A DNA stretch of 64,000 bases from Mortierella sp. BCC40632 (lineage: Eukaryota; Mortierellomycota; Mortierellomycetes; Mortierellales; Mortierellaceae): the NCBI GenBank assembly GCA_011634665.1, contig WAEK01000002.1, forward strand, positions 186,001 through 250,000, written 5' to 3'. Below are positions 1 to 13,907 of this stretch, piece after piece; within the stretch, counting starts at the first letter, position 1; the number at the start of each line of letters is the position of its first letter. A program made the translations under genes and the position numbers. The notes beneath the pieces are model-generated. The model saw only the letters and a list, made by a program, of their open reading frames with translations. It ran no database searches and had not been told where the DNA came from.

Positions 1-235
1 CCGAGGCACTGCTCTCGAGCGGAGAGCGTCGTTGGAACCGATGCCAACGCCGCGTACTGATGGTATTGTTGTCCAGAGGCTGCATCCGCCCATGGCTCGA
101 TCCTAGAGTGTTCATTCCTTCACGCCCAGTGGTCTCGTTGTGGACACTGGTGCTGCTGTCTGTCCCATGGCGGTGACTAGAGAGTGACGAGTGTGTGGCG
201 AGGGGGATCCCGGCAGTAGAAGACTGAATCGGCAT
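1..235 (-). CDS. 5' end of an unrecognised Ser/Thr-rich protein, cut by the window edge
   Basis: An open frame on the minus strand begins with ATG at 235-233 and stays open for 78 codons to the left edge. An in-frame TAG lies two codons upstream of the ATG, which supports this start. The translated part begins MPIQSSTAG and is rich in Ser, Thr, His, Asn and Arg with no recognisable domain, as is common for disordered N-termini of fungal regulatory proteins. The sequence upstream of the start (236-800, read on the minus strand) is strongly pyrimidine-rich, like the leaders of the clear genes in this window. No function can be assigned. It could also be a chance frame, because only the first part is visible. 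Confidence 0.45.
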   Translation of the reverse strand, partial: MPIQSSTAGIPLATHSSLSSHRHGTDSSTSVHNETTGREGMNTLGSSHGRMQPLDNNTISTRRWHRFQRRSPLESSAS

Positions 236-506
236 TGGCTACGAATGGTCGGGCACGCGTTCACTCTGGCAATTGGGGAATGGAGAATGGGAGCCGCGAT
301 GCAGAGTTGGTCGCTGGAAAGGAGAGATGTGTAATCGCGTCCGGGAGGAAGAGGGAGAGCTGAAGGCCGGGAGGTGGACGAGGTCTGCAGTGTTCAGTAC
401 ACGGAGGGCTCAGACGGGGGCCAGGGAGAGTGAGGGAGAGAGGGGGGGCAAGGGAAAAAGGAAAAGAAAAAAAGAGAACGAACGACAAGAAGGAGTAAGA
501 GAGAAG

Positions 507-538
<32 letters not shown>

Positions 539-1305
539 CAAGAAAGTCAACAACAGACTCTGAAAAGTGGCCACAGCGAACAAAAAGCAGGAAGAAGAAA
601 AAAAAAATGGCAAGAAACAAAAGGAGGGCAGGATCCAATCCCTCCCCCCATCGCTTCTCACTGTTGCTGCGTTTGGTCTGGTGGACCCCACACTCGAAGA
701 TCCATGCTCCCCGCTCAACATTGATCGGCTGGCCACCTTCAGCTTTCTCTACCATCCTCCACTATACTCTACCGATCTTCATTGCCGCGGCCTTGGATCC
801 CTGGACTGAACCTATTCATAGAATTCGAGGGTGCTTCTCGATCAGAGTCCCTTCTCGTCCGGACGCCATGCGACACACTCGAAACGAGGAAAAATGTCTC
901 GTCTCATGGCTACTCCAAAAAACACCGAGGGCTTCGAGACTTTGACCCTGGTCTTTAATGTTGCCCTGTTGCAGTGGAGTGGTGCTGCTTCGTCCTTGAG
1001 AGTGCTTAACAATGTCATTGATTATCCAGCACCCATCCACACCTGTACAATCGGGCGGATTTTTCTACAGGTGTAGCTTCACATGCCCATTGTCTCTCCA
1101 CTCTCAACTACCGTCAGTCAGCTTCTTCCACGTTTCTCTTCCTCGACCGTTTCTGTTACCAGTTGATCAAACAAAAGGGTTGCCAGCGGCCAACTCCTTT
1201 GTCACAGTTCAAACGGAACGGGAAGGGAACCAGAAAGAGCTTGTTCCAAAAGAGCTACCCAGGAACTCGTATCATAAGTGCTAGCATGAACTCCACCCTA
1301 CTTCC

Positions 1306-1349
<44 letters not shown>

Positions 1350-2272
1350 TGTCCTCATAGCCATTGCTAGCTCTCAAACGCGTCTCATGCTCGTTCTCAT
1401 TCTCTCACTCACTCCTTCCCTCCCTCTTTCTCTCTCCTCGACCCCATCCCTGTCTCCATCTCCTCGTTGGCAACAATCGGCAGCTACCTTTACTCGTGCC
1501 CCTCCTCAACCTTTCTTGGGCCCACGGACCTGGTGGATCCTGAATTCTGATTCAAACGAGGGCCGATCAACTCCCCGCCAGCCTCCAACTCTCGGTGTCA
1601 TGAGAGCAACTGTAGACGGCTCCCCTTGCCGAGAGTTGCATGGAGTATGTGGATGGGGTCAAGAGCCACCGCGTTAGGCCAACAAGTTATCCTCCTCATC
1701 ATCATCATCACCATCATCGTCATCATCTCGGTACATATACTGCACACCTAAGCAGTGTGGTTCATGAGCGGGAAGGGCTGAGGACACCTCAGGAGGCTCG
1801 ACCAAGGTAGGGGATTCCATATTCCTCCTACATCCATCTGAAAAAAAAAGCTCTACGGTTCAGAGAGGAAGAGAGAGCGGCCACCTGCAACGACATTCAG
1901 GTTCATCCCAGTAACGATCTTCACCCAGATGTGGGGTTCAGGAGAAGAGAGAGAGGGAAAGAGAGGGAAAGAGAGGAAAGAGAGGGAAAGAGAGAAGAGA
2001 CAGACCAAAGGGATAAGAGAGTTGAAGGAAGGGGACATCTTCTGACCAACACCAAATCTCTCTTCCTCCTGACTCGAGGGATTACCCTTATTTTCCCAAG
2101 TTTTTTGCAACCCATGGGATTGAGAGATGCAGGTGCTGAGGACAGTAAACATGCGCACGTTCCTGTGCACGCGCTTTTGGGACGCATTGGCGCAAGAAGC
2201 ATCTGTAATCAAAGACCAGGAAGCCAAAAGATTATGATAAAAAATCGTACGCTTCAAGTTGACATTTACACA

Positions 2273-2303
<31 letters not shown>

Positions 2304-2407
2304 GGGAGTGACATACTTCTGGTCCCAAACAAAACGTTTCGACCTTCAAAAAAAAAAAAAAATAATAACTATAAGCTTTTTTAAAGTTGTGTAGATGTAG
2401 ACAAAAG
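236..2407. other. gene-free stretch with simple-sequence tracts
   Basis: No exon chain could be supported on either strand. The stretch holds a purine-rich plus strand at about 415-560 (probable pyrimidine-rich leader of the minus-strand gene at the left edge), a 37-base T run at 1311-1347, a CAT/CAC/CGT trinucleotide tract at 1697-1727, a GA tract near 1945-2000, and T and A runs at 2278-2303 and 2348-2361. The right part is the 3' flank of the RNase H1 gene. Confidence 0.6.
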
Positions 2408-3819
2408 TCATACAGAAGATGGTAGTGGCATAACAGCACCAGCATTTGCGAGTCTATCTGCCATCTCGTTTCCAAACGTGCCCACGTGTGCCTTGACATG
2501 AACCTATTGTTCCAAGGAAATATTTTTTTTTTAAAAAAAAAAAAAAAAAACTGCTCAGTAATATGTGGTAAATTCCCCTGGAAAGAGAGTATCCCTAAAC
2601 CTAGTCTTGGTCCCACCTCTTTGACAATTCAGATGATGGCAAATTGATAAAAAAAAAAAAAAAAAAAAGAAGAGCTGTAAACTTACCCACTTCACTGGCC
2701 CCGGTCTATTCTTGACCTTTTCAACAAGTGGCTCGATGATATCGCGGTTCTGCACCATGTCACCATCACTCCTCCTCCAATTGTTCTTTATCCATCCTTC
2801 GGCCCATTGTGTGACAACTATGGCAAATGAATCGATGTTAGGCACTCAAAGCATGAGAGAACAAGGGGGAGGGGGACCAACTCCATTCAATAAAGTTGAC
2901 GCTAAGTATTGAACATACCATTGATTGTGTACATGCTGTCTGTCCGAATCTCAAGCGGCGTAGTATCACTTCCACATACCTCCAGTGCTCGGAAGGCGGC
3001 CTATTTATTAGTAGCAGAAAATGGATTATCAACATCAAAAAATCTTCATTGGAGCAAAAGAGATGCTGTCTTCTCATCCACTTCATACTTTCTATCCGTC
3101 AAAGGCAATCCGCTCTTCAGTAAGCACAGCATAGATCTCTCCTTACCATTAGTTCGGCTCTCTGGTTAGTCTGTGGCCCTTTCTCGAGACGTTCACTGAC
3201 ATTTCTGGAGTCATTCACACCAAAGAAAACTCCAACGCCGGCTTGACATCCTTTCTTTCCATTGCCCAGAGAACTGCCGTCTGTATAGATCACCAATGCC
3301 TCTGAGGATGGTACTCGAACGCCATTGATGCTCTTGAACTGATCTGATGTAGATGCTGCTGCTGATAGTGTACTAGAACCTCTTTGTGTTGTGGGCTTGG
3401 CGCCATAAGGGGCATGCCTTGCATTAGAGGCTCCGCTACCACTGTTGCCACTGTGCTGAGAAGAAGCCTTAGTGAAGGGTTTGGGACCGTTGCGGACGAA
3501 ATCCTCTGCATCCTTGAGGGTGTCAAACTTTTTGTACTTTGCGCCAATAACTCCTTTGACCTGCTTTTCACATTCTGGCCTAGAGATGAGAGAGTCATGC
3601 ATGAAGGTGGGTTAGCTGAAAAAAAAAAAAAAAAAAAAATAATAATAATAATATGAATAAAAATAAAAAGGGATATACCCATGCACAGCCATAGTTGAGA
3701 TGGATAGATTGGACGAGGTGACGATGAGCTGCTCTGTACCATGTGAAATAGATGCCCTTTGTCTTTCCAATGTGAACGGCGTAGAAGCCTTTTGCTGGAC
3801 CCTTGTTAGTCTTTGGCAT
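2408..3819 (-). CDS. RNH1: ribonuclease H1 with hybrid-binding domain, five exons
   Basis: This enzyme cuts the RNA strand of RNA-DNA hybrids (R-loops, primer remnants). Proposed exons are 3819-3740, 3579-3147, 3000-2919, 2817-2687 and 2503-2408, all GT-AG and phase-consistent, giving 273 residues. Residues about 10-55 match the N-terminal hybrid-binding domain (YAVHIGKTKGIYFTW, then GAKYKKF). A Ser/Gly-rich linker follows. The RNase H fold starts near residue 122. The four catalytic acids are visible: D127 in YTDGSS, E169 in NQRAEL, D192 in IRTDSMY and D258 in GNEMADRLA, the last with the conserved loop His (KAHVG). The first exon ends at the Trp codon and splices to PECEKQV, restoring the family pattern. 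There is no mitochondrial presequence, so the product is probably nuclear or cytosolic. Introns carry long T runs on the sense strand. The divergent neighbour is CGI121. Confidence 0.92.
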
Positions 3820-4144
3820 GGTAAAAGAGAGGATGGACCTGAGCATTCAAAAGCACGATCGATTTTTTTAAGAAAAGGAGTCAAGAAATACAAGACCCCC
3901 CTGTAACACTGGTAGTCGTCCTCTTGCCCCTTGGTGGTAGGAAATTGAGAAAAAGAGAAAAAAGAGTGAGAGAACAAAGAGGTATCTTGTTATGTCACAG
4001 TCCCCTCCTCCCCCGTCTCTTGCTCCATTATTTGTTCTTCTCGGGAATAGACAGGTCCCTGTTACTCTCTCTCCTCCTGTAGGCTGGCTGGGGTCCATAG
4101 TCCACACGGCTCAAGAGTCAAGAGAGACAGATCCATCAGGGAAG

Positions 4145-4178
<34 letters not shown>

Positions 4179-4391
4179 CTCTGCACCCTTAAGAGGCACA
4201 CCGGCTCTGGTTTCACTGCTTCGCTTTTCTGGGCGAGGCATTCCATTCATTCAGTCTCGATTTGCTAGTAGAACGCCGACCTAATCGACTAACTTCATCC
4301 CATTCTCTGCTACAACTCTGGAGATCAGGAAGGAAAAAACAACGACACAACTGAAATATTGGGAAACAAGTAGGAAAAAGAAAAAAGAAAA
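3820..4391. promoter_or_regulatory. divergent intergenic promoter of RNH1 and CGI121
   Basis: This 572-bp space separates the RNase H1 start (minus) from the Cgi121 start (plus). It holds a CT microsatellite at about 4149-4182 and pyrimidine-rich segments. No clear TATA box was seen. Confidence 0.5.
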
Positions 4392-5300
4392 ATGGAGTCG
4401 TTTCCTCTCGATACTGTACCCCAGGCTGGAGAAATCCATTTGGCTTGCTTCACAAGCGTCAAAAACTCTGCAAACCTCAAGGAACGTTTCCAAGCTCAGG
4501 ATAGGTCTCTGACTGTGGCAATGGTCGAGTCTACTTTGGTAATGCATGCAGCCTCCTCCTCCTCCTCCTTTATCGCCACCTCTTTAACTTTTATTTTTAT
4601 TTTTGCTTCTGCAACCAAGGTCAAAGAGACGTGTAGTGGTTTGTTGACATTTCAGACCTGAATTTTCTGCCACCACCCACATCTAGATCATGGATGTCGT
4701 ACAGCTGTTGCTTGCCGCAAATAAGGCTGCTCAGGACAATGCTGCTGGAAAGTTGAAGACTCAGACACTAAGCTCAGAGATCGTATATAACCTCTCACCT
4801 ACGACCAACGTATGTCGCCATTCCTGGTCCACAAAACATTTGGGTTTTCTTTCATTCGCTGAAGAGTTAAAAGATCGACCAGTTGCCACTATTAAACAAC
4901 TCTCCTTGGCGAACCTCTCTCATGCTAGATTGCGGAGTCCTTGAGGCGGTTCGGGATCTCAGAGTCCACTACATCTTTGGTTGCCATCAAAATTGGTGGC
5001 GAGGCAGGAGATGTAATGGAGGAAATGTCCAAGACGGTGGAAGGCAACCTGGTGTCATTCTCAAAGCTGGATCAGGAAAAGGATATTGAAAAGTTGAGAA
5101 AGGTAATATGATCGAGAAGGCGGTTTGAGAACCCATCCTTACCCTTTAGCCTGGAGCTCTTCTAACATTTTTACTTGTCGTTTTTCTGTTTGTTTGTTTG
5201 TTTGTTTGTTTAACAGTACTACAAGATTGATCCCAAGGTCAAAGATGACAAGGCGATTTTGAACTGGATTATTGGAGCCATGGCAATGAAGAACGTCTAA
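4392..5300 (+). CDS. CGI121: KEOPS/EKC complex subunit Cgi121 (TPRKB-like)
   Basis: Cgi121 binds the kinase-like Bud32 in the KEOPS complex, which makes t6A37 on ANN-decoding tRNAs and also affects telomeres and transcription. Proposed exons are 4392-4538, 4687-4809, 4929-5102 and 5217-5300, all GT-AG, giving 175 residues, close to human TPRKB and yeast Cgi121. Visible family features are the N-terminal strand with HLACFTSVKNS, the helix after MDVVQLLLAANKAA, the block NIAESLRRFGISES made by joining exons 2 and 3, and the segment SLVAIKIGGEAGD. The C-terminus ends AMKNV. The ATG follows an A-rich context with no upstream in-frame alternative. The last intron carries a TGTT repeat before its acceptor. 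It is divergent with RNase H1 and convergent with the SR gene. Confidence 0.88.
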
Positions 5301-5542
5301 GTTATCATTCTCCTTCGGTTCTACTGTGCGGATAAAAAAAATACATCCACCCCTCATGACCTCTGCCTGTATTTTGGAAGAAAGTGCGTTTACTACACAT
5401 CTTTGAGACTAGACTATGTTGGGGCAACTATCTGGGCATATCATACTGTATTTTTTTTTTTTTCTTTTTTTCTTTTTTTTTTTTTTCGCTCTCTTTTCGT
5501 TTTCGTTTTTGTTTACTTCTTTACTTCCTCACTCTCTACACT

Positions 5543-6119
5543 TTAATCGCGACTGGCGCTGCGCGACCGACCGCGTCTCACATCTGGGCTACGAGAGCGG
5601 TCGCGAGATGCAGAGCGACCTCTTGCAGGAGATCTCTCTCTTGCAGGGGAGCGTACTGGAGATCGCTCACGCACAGGAGATCTTTCACGGACTGGGGATC
5701 TTTCACGGACTGGGGATCTTTCGCGAACCGGGGATTTCTCGCGAACCGGGGAGCGTTCTCTTGGGGCAGGGCTGCGTGAGCGGCGGTGGTTGCGACCAGA
5801 GCGGGCACCGCGGTCTCTGCTACGCGAACGGTCACGGTCACGGTCGCGACGGTCTCCTCGGCTTCGCGAGCGGCGTTCTCGGCTACGGGAGCGTTCACGG
5901 CGATCGCGGCTGGTGCCACGACGGCCGCGGCTACGGGAACGAGAACGAGAACGGCGACGGTCGCGGCGATCACGATCACGACGATCCCAATCATCACGTC
6001 CCATGTCGCGCTCACGGCGGTCTCTTTCCCGACCAAAATCACGATCACGGCGATCACGGCCACGACCGAGGTCTCGGGGAACAGTATCGCGAGACTGATC
6101 AAACTAATGTACATTGGGG

Positions 6120-6152
<33 letters not shown>

Positions 6153-8033
6153 TTCAGGGAATGATGAGAGTTTCATACATTTGGGCACCAAAAGAGCCAG
6201 TAGCACACCCCTAACTTACCTCGCGGAGAGTTACCACGTTTCCACGCAATGTCTCTCCGTCCAATGTCTTGAGAGCGTTCTGAACATCATCTGCAGATGA
6301 GAATTCGACCACACTAGCGGATATAAAATCAGTGGGTTTATCAGTTGGTTGTTGCTACCCAATTATTAGGACAGGGTGCAGCGGGAAGACAGTGATCAAA
6401 GAACAAGATTATAACATACCCTTGCTTATCGTTCTCACGATCAACATCTGCAAAAGTGACCTCACCCGCTTTGCGCATAAAGTCCTTGATATCCTGTAGA
6501 GATAGGATGCCGCCGGGAAAGCCCACCAAGGATCGAACATAGCGCACACGAGAGAAGAGAAGGAGGGAGAGAGAAGAGCACGGGAGGCAGGCGGTTTAGG
6601 TCCGGGATCGCGCGAGGGGAGGGCAGGCAGACATGGAATCACAGAGAGTATCGACCACAGGGCGCGAGCGAAATGGACATGGTTCTGTCCGCCCTCTTGA
6701 AATAAAAAATAAAGACCAATCCCCAGTAGAGTAGAGGACCCGCTTCCACGGCCGACAATCCTTTTGAGAGAGGGAGGGGCGAGCCGACCAGAAGAGCATA
6801 GAGAGCGCAAGCACAAAGGCGGGGGAGGAGGAGCCTTGTCTTGGAGACGCTTGTTCACTGAGCGCTGGAACGTTAAGATCCCAGAGTGCAGGGCACGAGA
6901 GAACCCCCCAGAGCAACCATCGGCATCACGGAACAAGGTAGCAACATCTGTTTCTGCCGTGTCCGCGATGCTGTGAATCCTGCGACAGTTGATATACAGC
7001 CCATGGTCATGCCGCAGGCTGCATTGCATCGACGCCAGGTAACGTACAGAGCAATTGCTTAGCGACAACGCATCGTGCATCTTCGTTTTTTTCTTTTTTC
7101 TTTTTTTTTCTGATCCTGCCTCTTTAGTCACCCCAAGGCTTTGCACGGCGTGAACTCGGACAATAGGCCTGAAAGAAAAGAGGAGATGCTTCTATGGGCA
7201 TAGTTCTCTTACCTGCCAGCTGACTCCAGGTGCCAAGTTTTCGACGATCAGACGGTACTCAGTTCTCTCAGGAGGGCGGAATCTATGGAGTGGGGGAGAG
7301 GGAATAAAAAAAAAAGGGATACAGTAGGGGATACAACGGGGGATACAACAGGGGATACAACCAAAAGAATGTCAGTGCCCCGGCTCAAATAACACGCGAC
7401 GTTGGAGATTATTTTTCTCTTTCTTCTTTTGGGTAGGTCTGGGCTGAGAGAAGAGAGAAAGGAGGGGCATCCGTTGTGGGGCTGCGCTGCCAAATATTGA
7501 CAGGCGAGATTAGAAATCACTGCAATACGATTGCGATGGAGGATCTGTGGATCCATCTTTTCATACCTTCTGTCGTCCCTGTCATCACGACGTTCGTTAT
7601 CTCTGCGTTTGTCTCCGCGGGCGAGCTCGACAACAAGTCTTGTGGATTAAGCGCACGGTCGGAAAATGAAATGAAGGAAGGAGGCGGTGATGATCAGCAT
7701 AGATAATGAACAATGTGCACACCAGCCCCTACCAGGAGAACCTTTGCAGCCAAGCTGTTGGATACTCCATGGGCAAGGGGAAAAGGGTGAAGGGGAGAGA
7801 AAAGAAAAGAAAAAAAAAAAAGGGAAAAAATATCGATACCTCTCTCCCATAAACTCCTTGTTGTTAAAGTCATAGACTGCATCCTCAGCATCCTTAGGAT
7901 CGTTGAACTCGACAAAGCCAAAGCCGTTTTTCAGAGTCACCTCACGGATGCGGCCATAGTTCCTGAAGAGATTCTCGACGTCGCGATCATTAGCGTCTCG
8001 CGAGAGACGACCCAGGTACACACGAGTTCCCAT
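5543..8033 (-). CDS. SR-type splicing factor: two RRMs plus RS domain
   Basis: This is a pre-mRNA splicing regulator of the SRSF4/5/6 or S. pombe Srp2 type, expected in the nucleus. Proposed exons are 8033-7840, 7638-7567, 7282-7213, 6493-6420, 6313-6220 and 6103-5543 (the last acceptor could be 6094, nine bases on, in frame). The product is about 354 residues. RRM1 (residues about 4-75) shows RNP2 RVYLGRL and RNP1-like NGFGFVEF. A short RD-rich hinge follows. RRM2 (about 97-170) has YRLIVENLAPGVSWQD, the SWQD-like motif of the SR pseudo-RRM, then EVTFADVD. The C-terminal third is an RS domain with RSRSRSRSRGRR and about six tandem ERSPVR units, encoded by an 18-bp repeat near 5675-5760. Intron 3 is 719 bases, far longer than its neighbours. 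The gene shares a 278-bp promoter with SRP54. Confidence 0.9.
7048..7168 (-). other. possible stop-carrying cassette exon inside SR-gene intron 3
   Basis: Only 44 bases into the 719-base intron, a strong acceptor (CTTTTCTTTCAG) ends at 7169. If used, the frame continues from exon 3 and meets TAA after 14 codons. A donor-like GTACGT lies at 7047-7042, making a 121-base cassette that is not a multiple of three. A purine-rich block inside could act as a splicing enhancer. This is a prediction from splice-site appearance only. Confidence 0.3.
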
Positions 8034-8311
8034 TGTTGGGGCGTAGTTTTTTTTCTTTTTTCCTTGGAGAAGGGTGATGACAAAAAAATGGAGGGAGATG
8101 GAGAGAACAGAACACAAAAGCTTCTCTTCCCCGGCTCCTCCCACCAGGCCTTATTTCCAAAACGAAACGTGACACGTCACTCTCGACGATTCTCATTTTT
8201 ATCGCTGCTCCCCAGCTCCACTCTGCCCAACCCTTACACACTTGCATCACCGCCCATCCTCCTTCTTTAACCTTCACCACTACTCCCCTCCCATCAACAC
8301 ATCCAATCACC
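8034..8311. promoter_or_regulatory. 278-bp bidirectional promoter of the SR factor and SRP54
   Basis: The two start codons point away from each other across this short space. The plus-strand side is rich in C and T just upstream of the SRP54 start. No TATA box is evident. Confidence 0.6.
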
Positions 8312-10639
<2,328 letters not shown>

Positions 10640-10718
10640 AAACGATTCGACACTGTCTTGCCTTGAATCGTTTTAGAGCAAAGAGATTTAGTGATATCTT
10701 CAATTAGTAACCAGTTCA

Positions 10719-10724
10719 AATAAA
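10719..10724 (+). terminator. polyadenylation signal of SRP54
   Basis: AATAAA lies 80 bases after the SRP54 stop codon and just before a purine-rich tandem repeat. Confidence 0.6.
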
Positions 10725-10740
10725 CATTATCTACAAAAAA

Positions 10741-10834
10741 AGAAAGAAAGAGAGAAAGAAAGAGAGAAAGAAAGAGAGAAAGAAAGAGAGAAAGAAAGAG
10801 GGAAAGAAAGAGAGAAAGAAAGAGAGAAAGAAAG
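10741..10834 (+). repeat. 12-bp purine tandem repeat downstream of SRP54
   Basis: About eight near-perfect copies of AAAGAAAGAGAG occupy this stretch, all purine on the plus strand. It lies directly behind the SRP54 3' end and is probably a slippage-prone minisatellite. Confidence 0.85.
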
Positions 10835-11234
10835 GAACAAACTACTGAACCTAGGCGACTCGTCCTTGATACACTATCCTGGCAGGAACTGCTGTATTGA
10901 GCAAGCTGTGATCTATTCTCTCGCTAATAGCTTCTCCTTCTATTTTGCGGAACCCATCATTTTCTGCACAGCCCCCAGGAGGTAGTAAGTTGCTTACTAG
11001 TCTGAGCTCTAGCCCGGTCAAAAGCTGCAAGGCGGGTCCTGTCTGCCTTCATCAAAAATTGGACAACTTTTGATTCCACGAAAGAGCTTGTTAGTCCGCG
11101 CGTTCTGGCTCTCCGTTCCCTATCCCAATAAACTCTCCGATACTGGGTTCCTAATCCCTTATCCTCCTAGATTAGCAATTATAAAAGCCAAACGGTCAAC
11201 GGTGTCTGTTGTGAGTACTGAGTAATTTCGGTTG

Positions 11235-11269
<35 letters not shown>

Positions 11270-13104
11270 GAGGCCTGTTTTCTTTCCTAGCTCTACTCTT
11301 TACCTGGAACTCTTCGCGTTTTTCTGACGGAGCAAGTGCTATGGAAGAGGAAACTTTCATTCTCTCTACGCTATTGTGGACACACAGTATAACGGTTGTT
11401 CAAACCCTAGACCAAGTCGTGAATTGTAACTAAGAGTCCCAATTACTCAAAGTGTTCTAGTTGCATTTTGAGAGACAAATTTTGTTGGAGGCGCATAAAC
11501 GGTGTATTATTCGGGGAGAAAATGGTTAATTAAGTCAAGTCTTGGTTGAGAAGTAATATCAAAGTGATAGTGGATGGATGTAGAAAAGGCTCCCTGTCAG
11601 CAATTTGAAAGTTTACAACAAAGATCAGAGAATGGAGGATTTGCTTTTCAGAGATACGTTGTTCAGAGATAACTTCTTTGGAGTCTGTTTAGAGTGAATC
11701 TATGGAATTATGTGAATTCCCAGTTTTGGATGGTCTCTCTTCGGGGCTCGGCTCCCAAGCTACAGCATTCGAAGCGCTCAGTGAATCGATGAATTGTAGT
11801 CTGAGAACGATCAACAGGAGGTGGGCCTGAGTATGAGTAAACTGAGGTTGAGTTTTGTCCGCAAAGAGGGATTGAAGTCGAAGGAATGTTGCAGTGAGCA
11901 CAGGCGAAGGCTGAGATAATAAGGAACCCAGAGTTCCGTGATCAGACTGGTTATGGTGGCATCACACAGGGCATCACCCTTCTTTCCATCTAGTCTGTCG
12001 AATGTATGTCAATTGGGCCCCGCTTCAACTAGCCCGCCCTGACTGCTGCAGCCGCCGTCACTCGCCCACATCCGCACCACCAGTCGATCCACATTGGTCC
12101 ATTTCCGATCAACACTCTCCCTCTGCCAGCTCTCATTCGTCCGTCTTCACATTGCTGTGCGTGGCCCCAACAACAGCTTAATCCAACCCGATTCTAGATA
12201 CCACAGCCATCCAGCCGCCCTACCTCATTGCCTAACCTCATTACCTGACTTCCGTGGCATCTCTGCAAGATCGATCAGAGTACCAAAGAAGCAGGTCCAG
12301 ACACTCTGTTCTCGTCAAACTCGCCCCTGTCCCCTGCTCCGTAGGTGCAGCCACCTAATGATACGCCCATACAATGACAGAGCTCGTGGCCTCTGTCTTT
12401 TCTTTTTTTTTTTTGCAACCTGTTCGCTTCTTTGACCTTTGACCACTTCATCCAGCATCCTTGCTGCTATCTGCTTTACCACGTATTCCTTAGATACTTG
12501 CTCCTCTTGTCCCGGTCTTCCACACTTCTTGTAAGATCGCATTGCTGTCATCTACTCTTAATAGTGCTCAACCTTAACCGCACCACGTTCTTTATATCGT
12601 CCATCTTTCTGGTGCCACACTGCATCTTGAGAAGCATCCACACCCTGTTTTCCCTGTTTTCCCTCTTTTCTTTCTCTCTTTCTCTTTTGGTTTTTCAACT
12701 CGGGTGTCTTTTGCTACTTCTGATCCACCATCTTGGTTAGGATTAGTGCTTTCCAATACGGCATCCTGAACTTGGATAACGTGTGGATGAAGCGCCATCC
12801 TTTGACTGCAAAGGAGAACTGTTTACCGTGAATGTGCGTGCGTGCGTGTGGTCGATATCCATCACCACTGCCCCGCCAATCCCTGCTTTGGGATATCCAT
12901 TCGCAACTCAATATCCTCTCTTCCTTTTCTTCTGTCCCTGTTGTCCCAAAAGCCCTTCAGTTCCTTCAGAACTTGTAAAGTCGAGCATCCCTTGTATGTA
13001 CTCGCAGCATATCTCCGCTACGCCGTTGACTTCAGGAGGAGACGGATGCCAGTCAGGAAAAAGAAAAGAGAGAGAAAGAGAAAGAGAGAGAGAGAGAGAG
13101 AGGA

Positions 13105-13156
<52 letters not shown>

Positions 13157-13907
13157 CTTTATTTGGCCTCAAGGGAGCGATTTCAGCTTACGATCCCAAT
13201 GCACATAATTCGAATCCGCAACTCTAATCGAATTGGCATCCTTTCATCAAAGTCCTCAAACATCCACCCCTGCTCAGCCCTCTTACCTCTCCTCCCACCT
13301 CTCTTCATTGTCATCAGCCCACTATTCCGTCACCAACCCCTTTCCACCTCCAGCACCACACATACCTGTCTATTAGACTGGCTGACCGACTTTTTTTTTA
13401 TTCTTCTTTCCTTTATTCTTTTACTGGGACTTGCTCGGCTCTTTTCGTCAGGCCATATATCCCATAACAGACAATCCGGAAAGCTGTTTGCTGTTACTCT
13501 CCTTCCTGCTACCGCAGTCAGTTGTTCTTCTGGCCTCTACCTATCGTTCTTTCCGTCGCAAGTCTTTGCCGAAGATCCTGCGAGCAACTCGAGGAAGGCT
13601 GCTTTTATCACAAAGAGTCGACTCTAAATTGCTCCCCGGATTCGGGAAAGAAAAACACAGTTGCCACTTGCTTTGTCCCGACAAAGAGCAATAGTCCTGA
13701 GAAAAGGGTCAGTCAATACCGGTGCCAGTGTCTGTACCACCTGCATTATTGATCTGCAGACTTGTACCCACCATCTTAGCATTGGATTTCGCACGTCTTT
13801 CGCCCCCGGATACCTCTCTTGGCATTAGAGGACGAGTCCAACATAATCCGTGCGTTGTTTTTATTCAAAGAGAACAAAAGATAACGGTGGATAACTGTCT
13901 TTAGCAG
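10835..13907. other. 3-kb stretch without a supported gene; distal part is leader of the bromodomain-kinase gene
   Basis: Six-frame reading shows only short frames without domain features. A CT microsatellite sits at 11236-11267 and a 47-base A run at 13106-13152, directly after a GA tract. From about 12,000 the plus strand is rich in C and T, as expected for a long leader or promoter. A CAG directly before the ATG at 13908 could be a splice acceptor of a 5' UTR intron. Confidence 0.5.
13106..13152 (+). repeat. 47-base poly(A) tract
   Basis: An uninterrupted run of about 47 A follows a GA microsatellite and is followed by GGGCC. It lies in the presumed leader of the next gene. No target-site duplication or element body was seen beside it. 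Confidence 0.9.

Noticed and set aside
1697..1727. CAT/CAC/CGT tract that could code for a His-rich metal-binding peptide
   Set aside because: No open frame with a start surrounds it on the plus strand. Treated as a simple repeat.
5416..6300. Plus-strand frames of 60-294 residues opposite the SR gene, rich in Gly/His/Asp or Arg/Ser
   Set aside because: Antisense translations of the RS-domain exon. The minus strand carries clear RRMs and spliced continuity.
10835..12090. Search for tRNA or other RNA genes in the spacer behind SRP54
   Set aside because: No tRNA B-box (GGTTCGAANCC or its complement) with a matching cloverleaf was found by eye here or elsewhere in the window. A covariance-model scan would be needed to exclude small RNAs.
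13106..13152. Long A tracts as tails of retrotransposed elements
   Set aside because: No element body, reverse-transcriptase frame or target-site duplication is visible next to them, and intronic runs favour T on the sense strand, which fits splice-tract expansion better.
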